DNA from: Miscanthus floridulus
Lineage: Eukaryota; Streptophyta; Magnoliopsida; Poales; Poaceae
Reading direction: 5' to 3'
Length of the DNA stretch: 64,000 bases
Assembly (NCBI RefSeq): GCF_019320115.1
Contig: NC_089587.1
Location: 89,608,939-89,672,938, forward strand
Part shown: positions 31,141-43,204 of the stretch, piece after piece
How the letters are laid out: every line of letters starts with the position of its first letter
Position numbering within the stretch: position 1 is the first letter of the stretch
Notes under the pieces: generated by a model
The model's input: the letters and a program-made list of their open reading frames with translations, nothing else
Databases searched by the model: none
Told to the model about the DNA's origin: nothing
Translations under genes and position numbers: made by a program

Positions 31141-34100
31141 TCTTAACAGACCTCGGATAGCGTACGCGAGTTCCCAACAACTCAACAGGTCTGTCGGGTG
31201 TCCTCGGGAAACCCGAATCATCCACGATTCTCTTTTCAAACAGGATCCCAATCACAGACATTACAGATTACAACAGTTTATTCAAATATATACCAGAGTG
31301 AAAGATAGCGGAAGTCTTAAGATAACATAGTTACAAACCAGTTGTTTTCAAACTTACAATACCATAAGTGTCATACAACCATAGTAGCGGGATAATATTA
31401 CATTAACTTTATTTATCATACAAACTAGTGCCTTGTCCAAAGGCCATTCATCACTCCTCATCGTTATTGACTTCAAACACAGACATGCAGCAGGGACCAA
31501 AATAAGCCTGCGCATGTGACTCACCTGCAACAAGGGTTAACAAACCCTGAGTACAAAGGTACTCAACAAGACTAACCCGACGTAACGGGGTGTAAGACTT
31601 TTAAAGATGTAGGGGTTTGGAACAAGGTAAGGATGTAGCAAAATTCAAAGTCCTTTGCCAAAAGCTTACTATTCTTATCCTATTTTCAAATTTTACCCTT
31701 AAGACCTTTAGTTCATTATCTCAAACTAATTGTACTTTTCCCATATTCTATTCCTTCTCATTCCATTCTTTTCTCATATTTTAGTAATTCACCAGTCCTG
31801 CATTGCTTCTGTAATGAATCGAGTCTCCATATCCGCGGAGCACCGACAATTCGAATTGATTCAAGTCCCAGCTGGGGATTCCTTATCACACGACATATGT
31901 AGAACTTAATCTTGCATATATCAACCTCGCTACCGGATCCTCCTATACTAAGCCGTCTCCACGCCACCCGAGAGCACATCACACCTCAAATCCGGCCACA
32001 TTCCAGCCACGAGGGTACACGCTACTCCCGCCATCTCTCCACTCCTAGTGCGTGGGCATTCGTCTTAGTATCGGATTAGCCGAAGTAGGCTTACCGGAGT
32101 ATGTGACCAGTACTACAAAGTGTCTCATTCAGAAGATCCACAATGAGTGGCCTTTAAGCGACATAGTCGGCAACATTACCCAACATTCAAGATAAGTCAC
32201 CCGACTAGTCTCTAGTTCATTCTACCTTCTTTCTTTCTTTGGCCAGTATGCCATCTTTGTTTGTATCGAAACTTTTACTTTGAAAGCCTACCATTAAGCA
32301 TACTAAGCAATTTACGCATTTGTAAAAGAAAACATCTTCAAGGATGGTAAATGAATAACAAGGTAGGTAATGCATCAAGTAGGTAACATTTGATTTAATC
32401 AACTTAATGCAATAAGTAACATAAGTGATAAACTTTTCAAAGTAAACAAGGTAATGGTTTAATGCTTAAACCGGGGCTTGCCTTCATTGACGATCTCAGG
32501 TTCCGGATCAGTACCACGATTATCGAATCCTGTGACAACCGGAGACTCTTCCAGAACTTGCTCAACTAGAATCGTTTCACTCTCGGGTTCTACATGAAAC
32601 GATAACATATGCTTTAACATGATGATAATGTAAACATGATGCTTTCATGGTACATGAAATGTAAAAACACCCCGCAAATGATTTTATTTCACGGTACAGT
32701 TGCAAGCCAACAAAACCAACTTGCAATCCTACCATCAAGAACCACACATGTGACTTGACCAAATGGATCTTGAAACCCTACTAGCCACAAAACATGACCA
32801 AAACAAGATCCACACTAATCAAACACTTAGGGTTTGCTTTTATTCATTTTTGAATTAATTTGGAATTAAGCCCAAAAATGAACTTGTTCCAAATGATCTG
32901 AAAATTTTACGTAAGCTTCCTCATGACAAATTAGTGTACCAAAACAAATTTTAATATTTTTGGAATTATCTAGTGGCCTACAAAAATCATGGAAATTGCA
33001 TTTATTAATTAATGGACTGAATATTTGAACATTAAAAATATATTCAAATTTCAAGTTTAAATTTTTAAACCAAACTAGAGCATGTACAGAGACTACACAC
33101 AAATTTTCAGAATTTTTGGAGCTATCATGAATTTCCTACAAATTCCCAAAGTTTCAGCACTATTCACAAATTCAGAAAATAAAAATTTTCACTGTTCTTC
33201 TTCCTCACTCGCACTGACAGTCAGGCCCCACTGTCAGTGACTCAAAGAAATCACGGCGGCGCTGCCCTCACTGGCCGGCCTCAAAATGCGCCGACAGTGA
33301 CGCTCCGGCGAGGCCGACCTCACCCAAATGATCTACAAACTACTACGAACCCATCCCAGCCCTCAGATCGGAAGAAGGCGCGCCGGAGAAGGCTCCATGT
33401 CGGCCATGGCGGCTCGAGCACGACGGCTCACGGCGTAACCCTAGCAATGGCGTAGTAGAGTCTAAAACAAGGTAAGTATCATGCTTAGTAGCTCACCACG
33501 GTCACGCCGGTACGTTCGGTGAAGCCGGAGATGGTCTAGAATGGCCTGGCCACGTCGAGGTGATGATGGCGGAGCTTCGGCCGGTCTCAGGGAAGAAAGC
33601 GTTGCGTCGGGCGACTCTGGCCAACCCAAGTGGCGTAGGCAAGCCACAGAGAAGCGCAAGGCCGAGGCGATCGCGTAGGCGTAGCTGGGCACGACGGATG
33701 CTGCTCAACGGAGGCTACGGCGAGCGGCGGAGCAAGCTGGCGGCGGAGCAGAGCAGAGGAGAAAAACAGGAATGACGACGGCGGCGGCTGCTATTTATAG
33801 CCAGGCATGGACTGCTCGGTGACGACAGCGCATGGACGAACCCGCCACGGCACCAGCTACGTGTCAAGGCGCGAGGAAGCGGCGAAATCCGATCGGCGGC
33901 GACATCCACGTGGCGCCGGCGGCAAGCAGAGAGGTGGATGTTGATTTTTGAAATATTTACAGAACTACCACTGCGTCCATTTTTCAAATTACTCACAAAT
34001 TTACTAAAGAAGATGAAAATCTCCAAAAATGAAAGTTGTTCAATTTTTCAAACTATACAACTTTGCTTCTAGAAATATTTTCAAATTCTGCCACCATTTT

Positions 34101-34599
34101 GAAATTTGAATTTGGGGTGCATTTGAGCATTTGAATCATTTCAAAATTACTCCAAATTTTATATGTAAACTTGAAAAACTTTGAATACCAAAGTTGATCT
34201 ACATAAAATAATCTCCAACTTTGCTTTTTGCCTCAACCCCAAATTCCACATGGATTTTGAATTAGCCAAAAGGGACAAAAAGGACTTTTATAAATTGAAT
34301 TTGAATTCAAATTTGATTTGTCTTCCTTTTACTTAAATTTTGATTTTTGACCAGTAACATGGCCCATTAGGGTTATTTGAGTCAAAAGACACATGACCTC
34401 ACTTGATCACATGAATTTTCACCCTTGTAGTCATGATCTTTATTTAGGGTTTTGAATCACATCACATAAAATAACAACATTCTGAAATAAACCTTATTTA
34501 GTGAATGCATTCCAAACTTTATACTATATGAATGCTTTGCAATGCATATGATGACATGTCAAATTTTTAGTGCTAGGTCGAAACACCAGAGGTGTTACA
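31141..34599 (-). mobile_element. Second Tekay/Del-type LTR, nested in the CACTA element
   Basis: The minus strand starts TGTAACACCTCTGGTGTT at 34599 and reads TGACATGTCATCATATGC soon after, like the solo LTR at 2161-5753. The two align over most of their length (for example the GTACAAAGGTACTCAACAAG and ACACGCTACTCCCGCC blocks). At the left (LTR 3') end about 40 bp present in the other copy are missing, and I find no target duplication, so this copy is truncated or was rearranged. There is no internal domain. Small ORFs inside are not supported as genes. Confidence 0.78.
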
Positions 34600-34931
34600 C
34601 CAGCCGCCTCTATAATACCTGTTTGTAGGGGCAGTTCTTGAACCGCCCCTACAGTATGTTTTTCCGCTAAAAAAATTCAAATTTACAATTTAAATTTACA
34701 ATTCAAATTCGACCAGAACTGTTTGTTTCTGCGTATTCCATCCAGCGTTCGCGTTGCCGAACACCCCGCGACCAACGTTTCGAACCGCGTTCGCGTTGTC
34801 GAACGCCCCGCGACCAACGTTCCGAACGCGACTACCAGCACAATAGTATTGTATAAACTACAATTACAAGTCCAATTCATAAGGATATATACAATCCATC
34901 ATTTAATATACAAATTCCATAAACATTGTTA

Positions 34932-37900
34932 TCAACGTCCTAGAGCTAGCCTTTCAGTCTCACAAAGGTGTTGGTACTGAGGATTTCTACCTAAGTCAGA
35001 CTCTCGGTCATGGTAGGCGCCTTTGATGTGTACAATCTGGTCCAAAATGAAGTTGCAAAGGTCACCGATGAGCTCTAAGAGTTGGTCATCCTTGTATGGG
35101 TCTTTTTTCATTCCTTTCTCTTCTCTCCACTACAAGAAAACAAGTTTCGGTTTAGTATTTCATACCATGTACGGAGTTTTTATACTACTAATGAAAAGGT
35201 TCAAACTTACCCTTAAAGGGGTGTCTCCTGTAGGCACTGGTGTTACTCATCATAGAACATATATAGTATCCACAATGTACACTCCCAGGCCTCTGCTTAG
35301 GACATTGTGTGTTTTGCATATGAAAATGTGAGGTAATGCTTTTGACAGCCATGTAACAGAGTACTGAAGAAGTAAGTTACACTTATCATACATAGTGTTT
35401 TTATAGTCAGCTTTTCCTTCCTCGCTGGATCATGCCTTCCGTGATGATGAGTGACATAGAACCTAAATGCCCTATTCGAATTATTTTAGCAAATACAACT
35501 TGTTAGTATCCATAAGTGAATGTTACAAGTATGTATACAAACATATAAGCTAATGAGGATTGTCGATATGTATACGTCTTGAGAATCGATATGAAGTCTT
35601 TGTATGTCACCGGGTCCTTATCTATTAAATCAAAGACCCATGTCATGCTCCTCCTGACATTGATGGCTATACAAATCCAGTGGTTGCTGCATAGATTTAA
35701 TCATAGAACTAGATAAGTTCTTTTGCATCGAATAAAATATATCGAACAAAGCTTTAAGTATATAGCTGAACTTACTCAAAGTTGTATGGTAGCCATATAG
35801 TAGAGTGTTGTTGTAGATTTTTGAAAGCCAGAGCAATGTATGCCGCAACCTTAAGGGACTCTTCCTTTAGTTTCATCGTACAGATGCACTCTTTCTCCTA
35901 AAGAGTCTTTGCAGCAGCTAGCTCTTTGGCACCCACTGCCCACTATTTAGGGTAATTAAAATTTGGTTGGGCTATAGCTTGAGGGTCTACATACCTGGCT
36001 TTCAGACTTGGCATTTATTTGACAATGTGCACTTGCATTCTATAAATCACGGCGTTGGTTAGTTACAACAAAATTCAAAGATTATATTCATATCATATTG
36101 GGAGGACAAGGACTTACAAGCACCACGTGCGAATTAGATTCATCTCCATTTCTTTTAGGTGAAAGCATATGTGCATGTCATTGAAGTCAAAGACAATTTT
36201 CCCAGCTGGGCTTCCAAATGTGCCGGTGGGGAAGTATGCTTGTACGAGATCTATGCTCATTGGGAGAACACGCAAGTACCAATCATGGAACATTCTCATT
36301 CCAAGTGGTAGGCGCCGGATGTCCTAGTTTGGTATAAAGGGCTTGCCTCTTTCATATGTTTTCGGGCAACCCTTTGACCATTTGATGTCATCAACATTTG
36401 GATACTGCTTCGCAATTTGGTGGAGTTTGCTAGTTACGGCCTCCTCAGAACCCCGTTCTAGGACTTGTTTAACTTGGTTCTCAGGCTTGAACTTGTCATG
36501 TGAATACCACTTGGACACCGACGAGACGTCTTTCACCGGAACATAAACTGGCCTTATGTTGATTGGAATCTTCTTTCAAAGTTTCCATTCAGGCATGTCC
36601 TCGTCTTCTTGTGCATCACCTTCTTCAGGAGGCACTCGTTGTTCATGTATCGGCTGTGCTTGTTGAGAAGACTGTGGCATCTCATCATACACTTGCTTGG
36701 TACGAGCTGGAGAAGGTTGTGGCATCTCATCAGGCACATGGTCGCTAGGAGGCGGGGAAGAATGTGGCATCTCAGGTATGTGGTGGTCATGAGACGGTGA
36801 AAATATCTCCCCAACCTTAATAACTCGCTCCAAATTTGGGAGTGAGGGAGGCAGCGAAGAAGCAGTCAATATAATGTCCTGTTTGTGCCAGAGGATGAAC
36901 TGCCCAATAATGTCTCCGAGTAACACCAGCCCCTCGGGAGTTGCGTAGTCTATCCTCTACTGCATGAACTCGGGCTTCACGGTATGCACCTTGACCCTAG
37001 TGTAGTCCGGTGGTATCTTATTATTGTGGTGTAAGCCACCTGGAGGATGTGCCACACCTGTTGCCACCTCCATCATAGTGTTCTGTCGGCCGCTTAGAAA
37101 CACTAAGGTGCAACTAGTTGGTTCCCGTATGTGATCGATGGGGGTTGAGGCTGCAGTGGAACCTTAGCTGCTAGGAACTTTCGGAGGGCTACCAACTAAT
37201 GCCAATTCTTTCGGCGGCATCACTAACATCCGTGGCTCCGTAGATAGTCCTTGCTCCTCCAGTGCCTTCGCAACTAGAGCCTTCACTTGGAGCTCAAGAC
37301 TAGTCTCCCAGTCTTGGCCATGTTTCTTGTACATGTGCCTGTTTTCTTCGAATCCTTGCTTCTAGGTCGTCCTTTTCCCTAGCCCCCTGGTGCGGCCTAT
37401 GTGCTCCTTGTTTCCCAAGCCAAGGCTAAGCTCGTCCCTCTCTCTAGAAGGTTTGAAGGAGCCCTTCTCCTTGTCTTCAGCATATTTTAGTATCCTTGAT
37501 ACCACCTCTTGGGTCTCCAGCTTATCAAACTTAAGATTACTGCCAGATGATTCTGTACTCCTCGCATATATCCAATTCCTTGAGCATACCTTCAGATTCA
37601 TCACATCGATATTCCCAGCAGCTGTGGCCTCTTCGTTCATCTTCCTAAACTGCTCTTCCTTGGCATAGTAGCCACCAGGGCCTAGATGATGGTGGTGTTT
37701 GTTCCTCTTCGCCAGCTCAGTGTTACGGGCACTGAGCTCCAATGCCTCCGGTGAAGTCTTTTGAGTCACGAGCTCCTCTCATTGACTAGGAGTTATTTTG
37801 CCGAACTCTTTGAAGGGAGTTAACCCCTTTTGGATATACTTCATGTTGAGCTCCGACCTCCAACGTCGAAATACCTCTCCCATCATCCTAAAAGTATTTT

Positions 37901-38730
37901 TTACCAGTTAGTGCTTACCCTCCAGAAATCTAAAATTGACCCTCAGGTGCCTATCCCATAGTTCATTCTTTTTGTTCTCTAGTACCTCTTTCCAGTTAGG
38001 GATTGCTGGATTCAATTTATCTCTTACTAGGGCCCTGATCGCATTACAAAATCGTCCTCTTAATTCCTTTGGCTCAAGGACCTCCCCTGCTGGCCCGACC
38101 TCCGTTATCACATAGCATGCCTTATCTGGATATAGATTTCCTTTTCTATCCCCTCGTTTCCTCTTAGGCTTAGTAGTCATGGTTGTATCTTCAGGTTGTG
38201 GAGCAGAGGCATCGTAATCCATCTCTATGGCTGTTGTCTTTGCTCTCCTTTCCTCTACTCCGTCTTGTCCAGCGAGATGTCGCGGACGTCGACATCATCT
38301 TTTCCGAGTTTTAGGAGGGACCTGTATATATGATAGGTCAAAGTGTTAGCAGAGGTAACACAGCCAAAGCTTTAGGAAAATTTACAAGCTAAGGCTTTTT
38401 CCCTACCTCCTTGTTCGGGTCAAAGTTCTTGTCCAAATCTTCCTCCGTTGGCCTCCTTCTGGCTTCACGTGGGAAAGAATCCTCAGGACTTACATATCCC
38501 TCTTCTGAGTCATCATCAGCATCATCCTCTTCTTCTTCGCCTTCAGCAGCCTCTCCTTCGGGGCCTTCCTCCTCGTCATACTGCTCCTGAGTAAGCATCA
38601 CTTCTAGATCATTTTGTACCTCCTTATTGAACTGTTCCTGAGTAAGCTGGTCCTCTAGTGCTTGCTCCTCAAGGATTGGCTGCTCATCATGCTCGGGGCA
38701 TCGGGCTATACTATCTGGTGTTCGCGACAT
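34932..38730 (-). pseudogene. CACTA gene 2: Transposase_24-like region plus C48 (Ulp1-like) protease domain
   Basis: Minus-strand multi-exon gene. A first acidic exon (38730 to about 38400, MSRTPDSIARCPEHDEQ...) ends at a GTAGGG donor. A second exon (about 38325-36115) stays in one frame for 2.2 kb with a few stops. It contains RGRFCNAIRALVRDKLNPAI and LGPGGYYAKEEQFRKMNEE, typical of plant En/Spm Transposase_24 proteins, then FHDWYLRVLPMS and FGSPAGKIVFDFNDMH leading to the protease. Later short exons give a C48 cysteine-protease domain with His (35680), Asp (35629), Gln (35293) and Cys (35272) in the expected order, and it ends at a TGA at 34932. C48 enzymes remove SUMO; C48-like domains are a known companion of plant CACTA elements. 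In-frame stops (TAG, TGA, TAA) make this copy a likely pseudogene. Exon limits are inferred. Confidence 0.78.
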
Positions 38731-39771
38731 TATTTCGTGCTTTGTTCTAATAGATGCAAGAAAGTGTACCTTAGGTACGTGAGAAGGTATAAGAAATTAA
38801 AAAGGTCTATAAACCAAAGTAGTCCTATAAAACAACAATATATAAAAAAATAAGAAGTAGCAGTGGTAGAAGCCTCAGAAACATGTCAAACATCATCTGA
38901 TCTTGAACTTGGAGCATCAAGGCATCATAACAAAGAAGAGATGAGAAGGTAATGTAGGGGAGACTGCTATTGATGCCAAGTTCCTCACAAGTTCTTGATC
39001 ATCAGCTCATATTCCATATAATGTATGGACTTGGACAATTTCATCATCGGCAAAACAAAGGAGAGGAGAGGAGAGGAGAGGGGAGATTTGGCAAAAAAGC
39101 AACAGTTGCTTAACAAACATAGAGAGGAAAAGGTGTAAAAAAGCAGCTATTGCTTCCCAAACATAGAGGATAGGAAATGTGGCAAAAATAGAGGAGAGGG
39201 GAGATTTGACAAAAAAAAGCAGGTGCTGCTTCCCAAAAAAAGCAACAGCTGCCATACTGACTTTGCTCAATCACACATGAACATCATATGCTTAATATCT
39301 TCCGAACCTGATAGACAGATTGGACAATCAGAAGTAGTAGACAGTAGTAGTAGGGAAGTAGTATAAGTAGTTGATAGAAGTACAAGTAGTTGATAGAAGA
39401 CAGAAGTAGAAGTAGTAAACAGTAGTAGTAAGGAAGTAGTAGAAGTAGCAAAAAAGCAACAACTGCTTAGGAGAGGAGAGGAGTAGAGTGGAGTAGAGGA
39501 GAGTAGTAGTAGAAGAGGAGTGGTAGAGTAGTAGGAGAAGAGCAGGAGGACAATATAGTAGTAGAGTAGCAGCCAGCAGCAAGGGAAGAGAGTAGAGTAG
39601 CAGCTAGCTAGTAGGAGGAGTAGCTAGCAGTAGCAAGTAGAGTAGTAGTAGTTCAGTACAGTAGAGAGTAGTACAGTAGGATAGTAGTATAGCAGTAGCA
39701 GGTATGTAGTGAAATGCTACAACCAATCATATAAGTGAAATGCTACAGTCAAGATCTGGAACCTGAAATGG
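38731..39771. other. Spacer between the two CACTA genes, with simple repeats
   Basis: No supported gene. 39055-39215 is GAGA-rich with repeated GCAACAGCTGCT-like bits. 39330-39700 is a degenerate AGTAGTAG/GGAGAGTAG microsatellite. ORFs on the minus strand here are Leu/Ser/Tyr low-complexity shadows of the repeats. Confidence 0.6.
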
Positions 39772-41641
39772 CTAGCTACTACTGATTTGAATATGTAGTA
39801 AGATCGATTGTTTCTTGAAAGGTACGCCTTCGATAGGAGGTGTGCTTCTATCTCTGTTCATCCCATCCAGATTCTTCTTTCCATAGACAACGCGTATGTT
39901 TTTTACCATTCTGTACACGTGTTCTCCGTTATGACGTCTCTCCAGAGGGGGTTCAATCTTCGGGGCGTTGTCATAAAATCTAAAGAACAATTTACTGGGG
40001 TACTTGTGACTTATCTTTAAGAAGCGTCGGTTCCTTAGGTAAACTATCTTCTTGGATGCATCCAGATACACCCATGTAGTACCATCCAAGCAAACCAAGC
40101 ATCCCGTCTTCCCTTTGATCTATCCAGACAAAGCAAACAGCGTGGGGTAATCATTGGTAGTAACAAATATTATTGCTCTACATATGAAGTCCTCCTTTCG
40201 GAACGCATTGTACATCTGCTCTCCATGCCTCCATAGCCTCTCCATTTCTTGCATCAAGGGCTCAAGGAACACGTCTATATCAATGCCTGGTTGTTTAGGT
40301 CCAGAAATAAGAATAGTGAGGAGAAGGTACTTTCTCTTTTAACACAGCCATGTTGGGATGTTGTACATGGTCAAGATCACTGGCCATGTGCTGTGGTCGC
40401 TCATCCTCTCATTGAGGGGATTCATTCCATCGGTGCTCAAGCCAAACCATACATTCCTTGGGTCATCGCTGAATTCTTTATGCTTCTCATCAAACCTTTG
40501 CCACTGACTACAATCAGCTGGGTGTGCAATCTTATCATCATCCACCTTGCGCTCATCATCCCACCATGTTATGAGTGCGGCTTCTTTAGGGTTTACGAAG
40601 ATATGTCTCAAGCGGCCGGTCACTGGCAGGTACCACATTACCAGGGTAGGAATTCTTCTCTGCTTTGCATCGTTGCCTAATGGAGTGTCCTCTGGGGGCT
40701 AAGATTCTTGTACCACCTTTTTGGTACCCTTCTTATTCCTCTTTTTCCCCGTGGAGGCTTTGTCCCCACCGTAAAGGTCATTGTTCTTGTACCAGCTGGC
40801 CCCACACCGGGATATTTATCTAGTGACTTGAATGTTTCGCCACGAAAAAGTATACAGTGGTTGGGGCATGCATGGATTTTTTCAACCCCCATTGTCAATG
40901 GACTTATGACCTTCTTCGCTTGGTATGTGTTGGTGGGAACCGAGTTTGGCTGTGGCAGCACCCATGACAGGAGATGCAATAGATCATTGAAACTATAGTT
41001 TGACCAGCCATACTTAGCCTTCAGAATGAGCAGCTCAAGCACAAAACGTAGCAATGTCCAATGTATCGGACAACCCTTTTCAACACCATACACAGTCTCC
41101 TTCGATGCTTTTGTCACCCTTTCCAAATTTTCTAGACCTTTCGGGCTATTTAGTAAAATCTCTGGTCAAAGGGCTCGAATCATGTCCTCCGAATCATCTT
41201 CATCCCCGACCGTGCTCCACCATCATTATTGGCACCACCTTCATCGTTACCATCCCAACCACCAGCATCACCACCTTGTTCATTGCCAAACTCGAAATCC
41301 ATTCGTGCATCAAGCTCTGCTGAATATTGGGACAGGGATTCTATGGTTTCGTCATCGTATTCCTCCTCATCCTCATCGTTAACAATAACCATTTCACCAT
41401 GATGAATCCATACTGTGTAGTCCTCAACAAATCCTCGCATAATCAAATGTGATTTGATGATAGTCACATCTGTCCATGCCATACAGTTCTTGCAATCTTT
41501 ATATGGGCAAATAATTGTATCCTTATTCTCTTTCAATGTCGTTGCATGCTTCTTTACGGCTTCAATAAATTTATCCACCTCTTCACGGAAACCTGCCTTG
41601 AACCTTAATGAACCATACATCCAAGAGTTCCTGTACTCCAT
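39772..41641 (-). pseudogene. CACTA gene 1: TNP2-like transposase (Transposase_21), degraded
   Basis: The N-terminus at 41641 starts MEYRNSWMYGSLRFKAGFR and includes ICPYKDCKNCMAW, the transposase-associated zinc-binding domain, then an acidic linker. After frame changes, 40677-41126 has FVLELLILKAKYGWSNYSF and KIHACPNHCILFRG. 40339-40638 has DPRNVWFGLSTDGMNPLNER and STWPVILTMYNIPTWLC, a hallmark of Transposase_21. The same frame continues past a stop at 40339-40341 through a TAG near 40121 to CLDGTTWVYLDASKKIVYLR and ends at 39772. The C-terminal part usual for the family is not found downstream. The protein would bind the TIRs and cut the element out. Frameshifts, stops and truncation predict no activity. 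Confidence 0.88.
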
Positions 41642-42297
41642 CTTTTACAACAACAACAAAACAAACATTAAAGGAGTACTTATTCAGATATATATAAAAA
41701 TGAAACAAATTAATAATTACTTGAGAATAATTGTATATACTTCAGATATATATGAATATAAATCTAATATAATTACATGAGGCATACAATCTAATATAAT
41801 TATACTTTACCCAATATCTTTCATACAAACCCTAGTCCAATTTCATCAAACATAAATTTACAAAAACGAAATTAATAAAAAACCAAACCCTAGATCTAGA
41901 TCCACATGCACATGAAACATCCATAAAACTAACTAATTGTTCAATAAAATCAAGAAACATGGACCAAATAAGGGTATGATCTTGTTCCCCTCCCTAATTT
42001 ACCCTAGTACATTCAAAAGTTAGGTCTAATTTGCTTCATAAATAGCTCAAGCACCATAGAAGAGAGAGAAAAACAAAACTCTAATTACTTACTAACCAAC
42101 CATTAAAACTTCAAAAAAAGTATGGAATAGCATTTTCTTACCTTCTACGACCTCTTCACCAAAGGATTTGAGACCAAAACCTTCCCCCTTTAGTAGAGCA
42201 ATTTTTAGGAGGTGCCCAAGGCCTCCCCATCTTTTTTTCACGGGTTGAAGTGAGTGACCCCAGGAGGAAGAATGTGCTGCATCTGTTTTATATGGGG

Positions 42298-42611
42298 GGC
42301 ATTTGTAGGGGCGGCTGGTGATTGAGCCATCCCTACAAATCGGTGCTATAAATACGGGGCCATTTGTAGGGGCGGCTCAATCACCAGCCGCCCCTATAAA
42401 TAGCATTTCCAGAGACGGCTGGTGATTGAGCCGCCCGTACAAATCAGACCCCATTTGTAGGGGCGGCTCGTAACACCAGCCGCCCCTGCTGTTTCATTTG
42501 TAGGGGCGGCTGGTGTCTGGGCACCCGAGCACGCCACTATAGGGGCGGCTCCATCACCTGCCGTCCCTAAAAAAAATGAAACCGTTGCTAAAAATCGTTT
42601 TTTACGTAGTG
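42298..42611. repeat. Right terminal/subterminal repeats of the CACTA element
   Basis: Several copies of TTTGTAGGGGCGGCTGGTG and its reverse complement GAGCCGCCCCTACAAAT lie within 310 bp, ending at the terminal ACGTAGTG. 41642-42297 between transposase and this array is AT-rich and appears to hold only the promoter and leader of gene 1. Confidence 0.88.
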
Positions 42612-43204
42612 TCTATTTGGCTGTCTATAATTTTTTAATGCTTGCATATAGCCATAATCAATCATGAATATCATTTCTATATAACATTGTGTTGCTAATT
42701 GATGAAAATCTATCAGGATAAACCATATATTATATATATATAATGTAATATAATATAATATATTTCATAAATCAAATATAACATACGTCTTCTTCCCTAA
42801 AAATTTATGTCTAATTTTCTTTGTTTCCATAGCAAGAATCAAAATCAAATGAGCATGCAGGTAACTGAAAAATAGAATTGCGGAATGTGTGCGTTCAAGC
42901 GAACATTCAGTTTACAGAATGTGTGCATTCAAGTGAACACCTGCTCAAAAGAAGGCATTACCAGGCACAAACTATGCAACATGTGTCACCAGGCGACGTA
43001 CACGATCAGGTGAAGTCGTCGTCGGCTGGCAACGATCCATACAACGGCCACTCAACTGACGATTATGCATAGGAGCACGAGCCACAGCCGGCGTCTCACC
43101 AGGCGACGACAACCATCTCTCTCCTCATTTAATCGTGAACACATCGCCGTATTTTGTTTAGCTCGAGGTATACAGACGGCAGAAGGTCGCCGTTGTAAGT
43201 GCCC

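Larger units (their letters stand above)
30899..42611 (-). mobile_element. Element F: CACTA (En/Spm) DNA transposon
   Basis: The left end reads CACTACTACACAAAGC and the right end, reversed, CACTACGTAAAAAACG. A 3-bp target duplication TCT flanks it (30896-30898, 42612-42614). These are diagnostic of CACTA elements. Subterminal regions at both ends are filled with TGTAGGGGCGGC-type repeats in both orientations. Two minus-strand genes lie inside: a TNP2-like transposase (39772-41641) and a Transposase_24/C48 gene (34932-38730). A Tekay-type LTR (31141-34599) is nested in the left subterminal region. Length is 11.7 kb including that insertion. Frame breaks in the transposase predict non-autonomy. 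Confidence 0.93.
30764..43204. mobile_element. Probable Tourist-like MITE split by the CACTA element
   Basis: The left piece (30764-30898) begins GGGCATGTACA after TAA. The right piece (42612-43204) ends TGTAAGTGCCC before TAA, giving imperfect inverted ends and a TAA duplication as in PIF/Harbinger (Tourist) elements. Removing the CACTA element joins the two pieces into about 0.7 kb. The interior is AT-rich and non-coding. The inverted-repeat match is short, hence the moderate confidence. Confidence 0.4.

Noticed and set aside
39328..39582. Minus-strand ORFs rich in Leu, Ser and Tyr
   Set aside because: Translation of a degenerate AGTAGT microsatellite.
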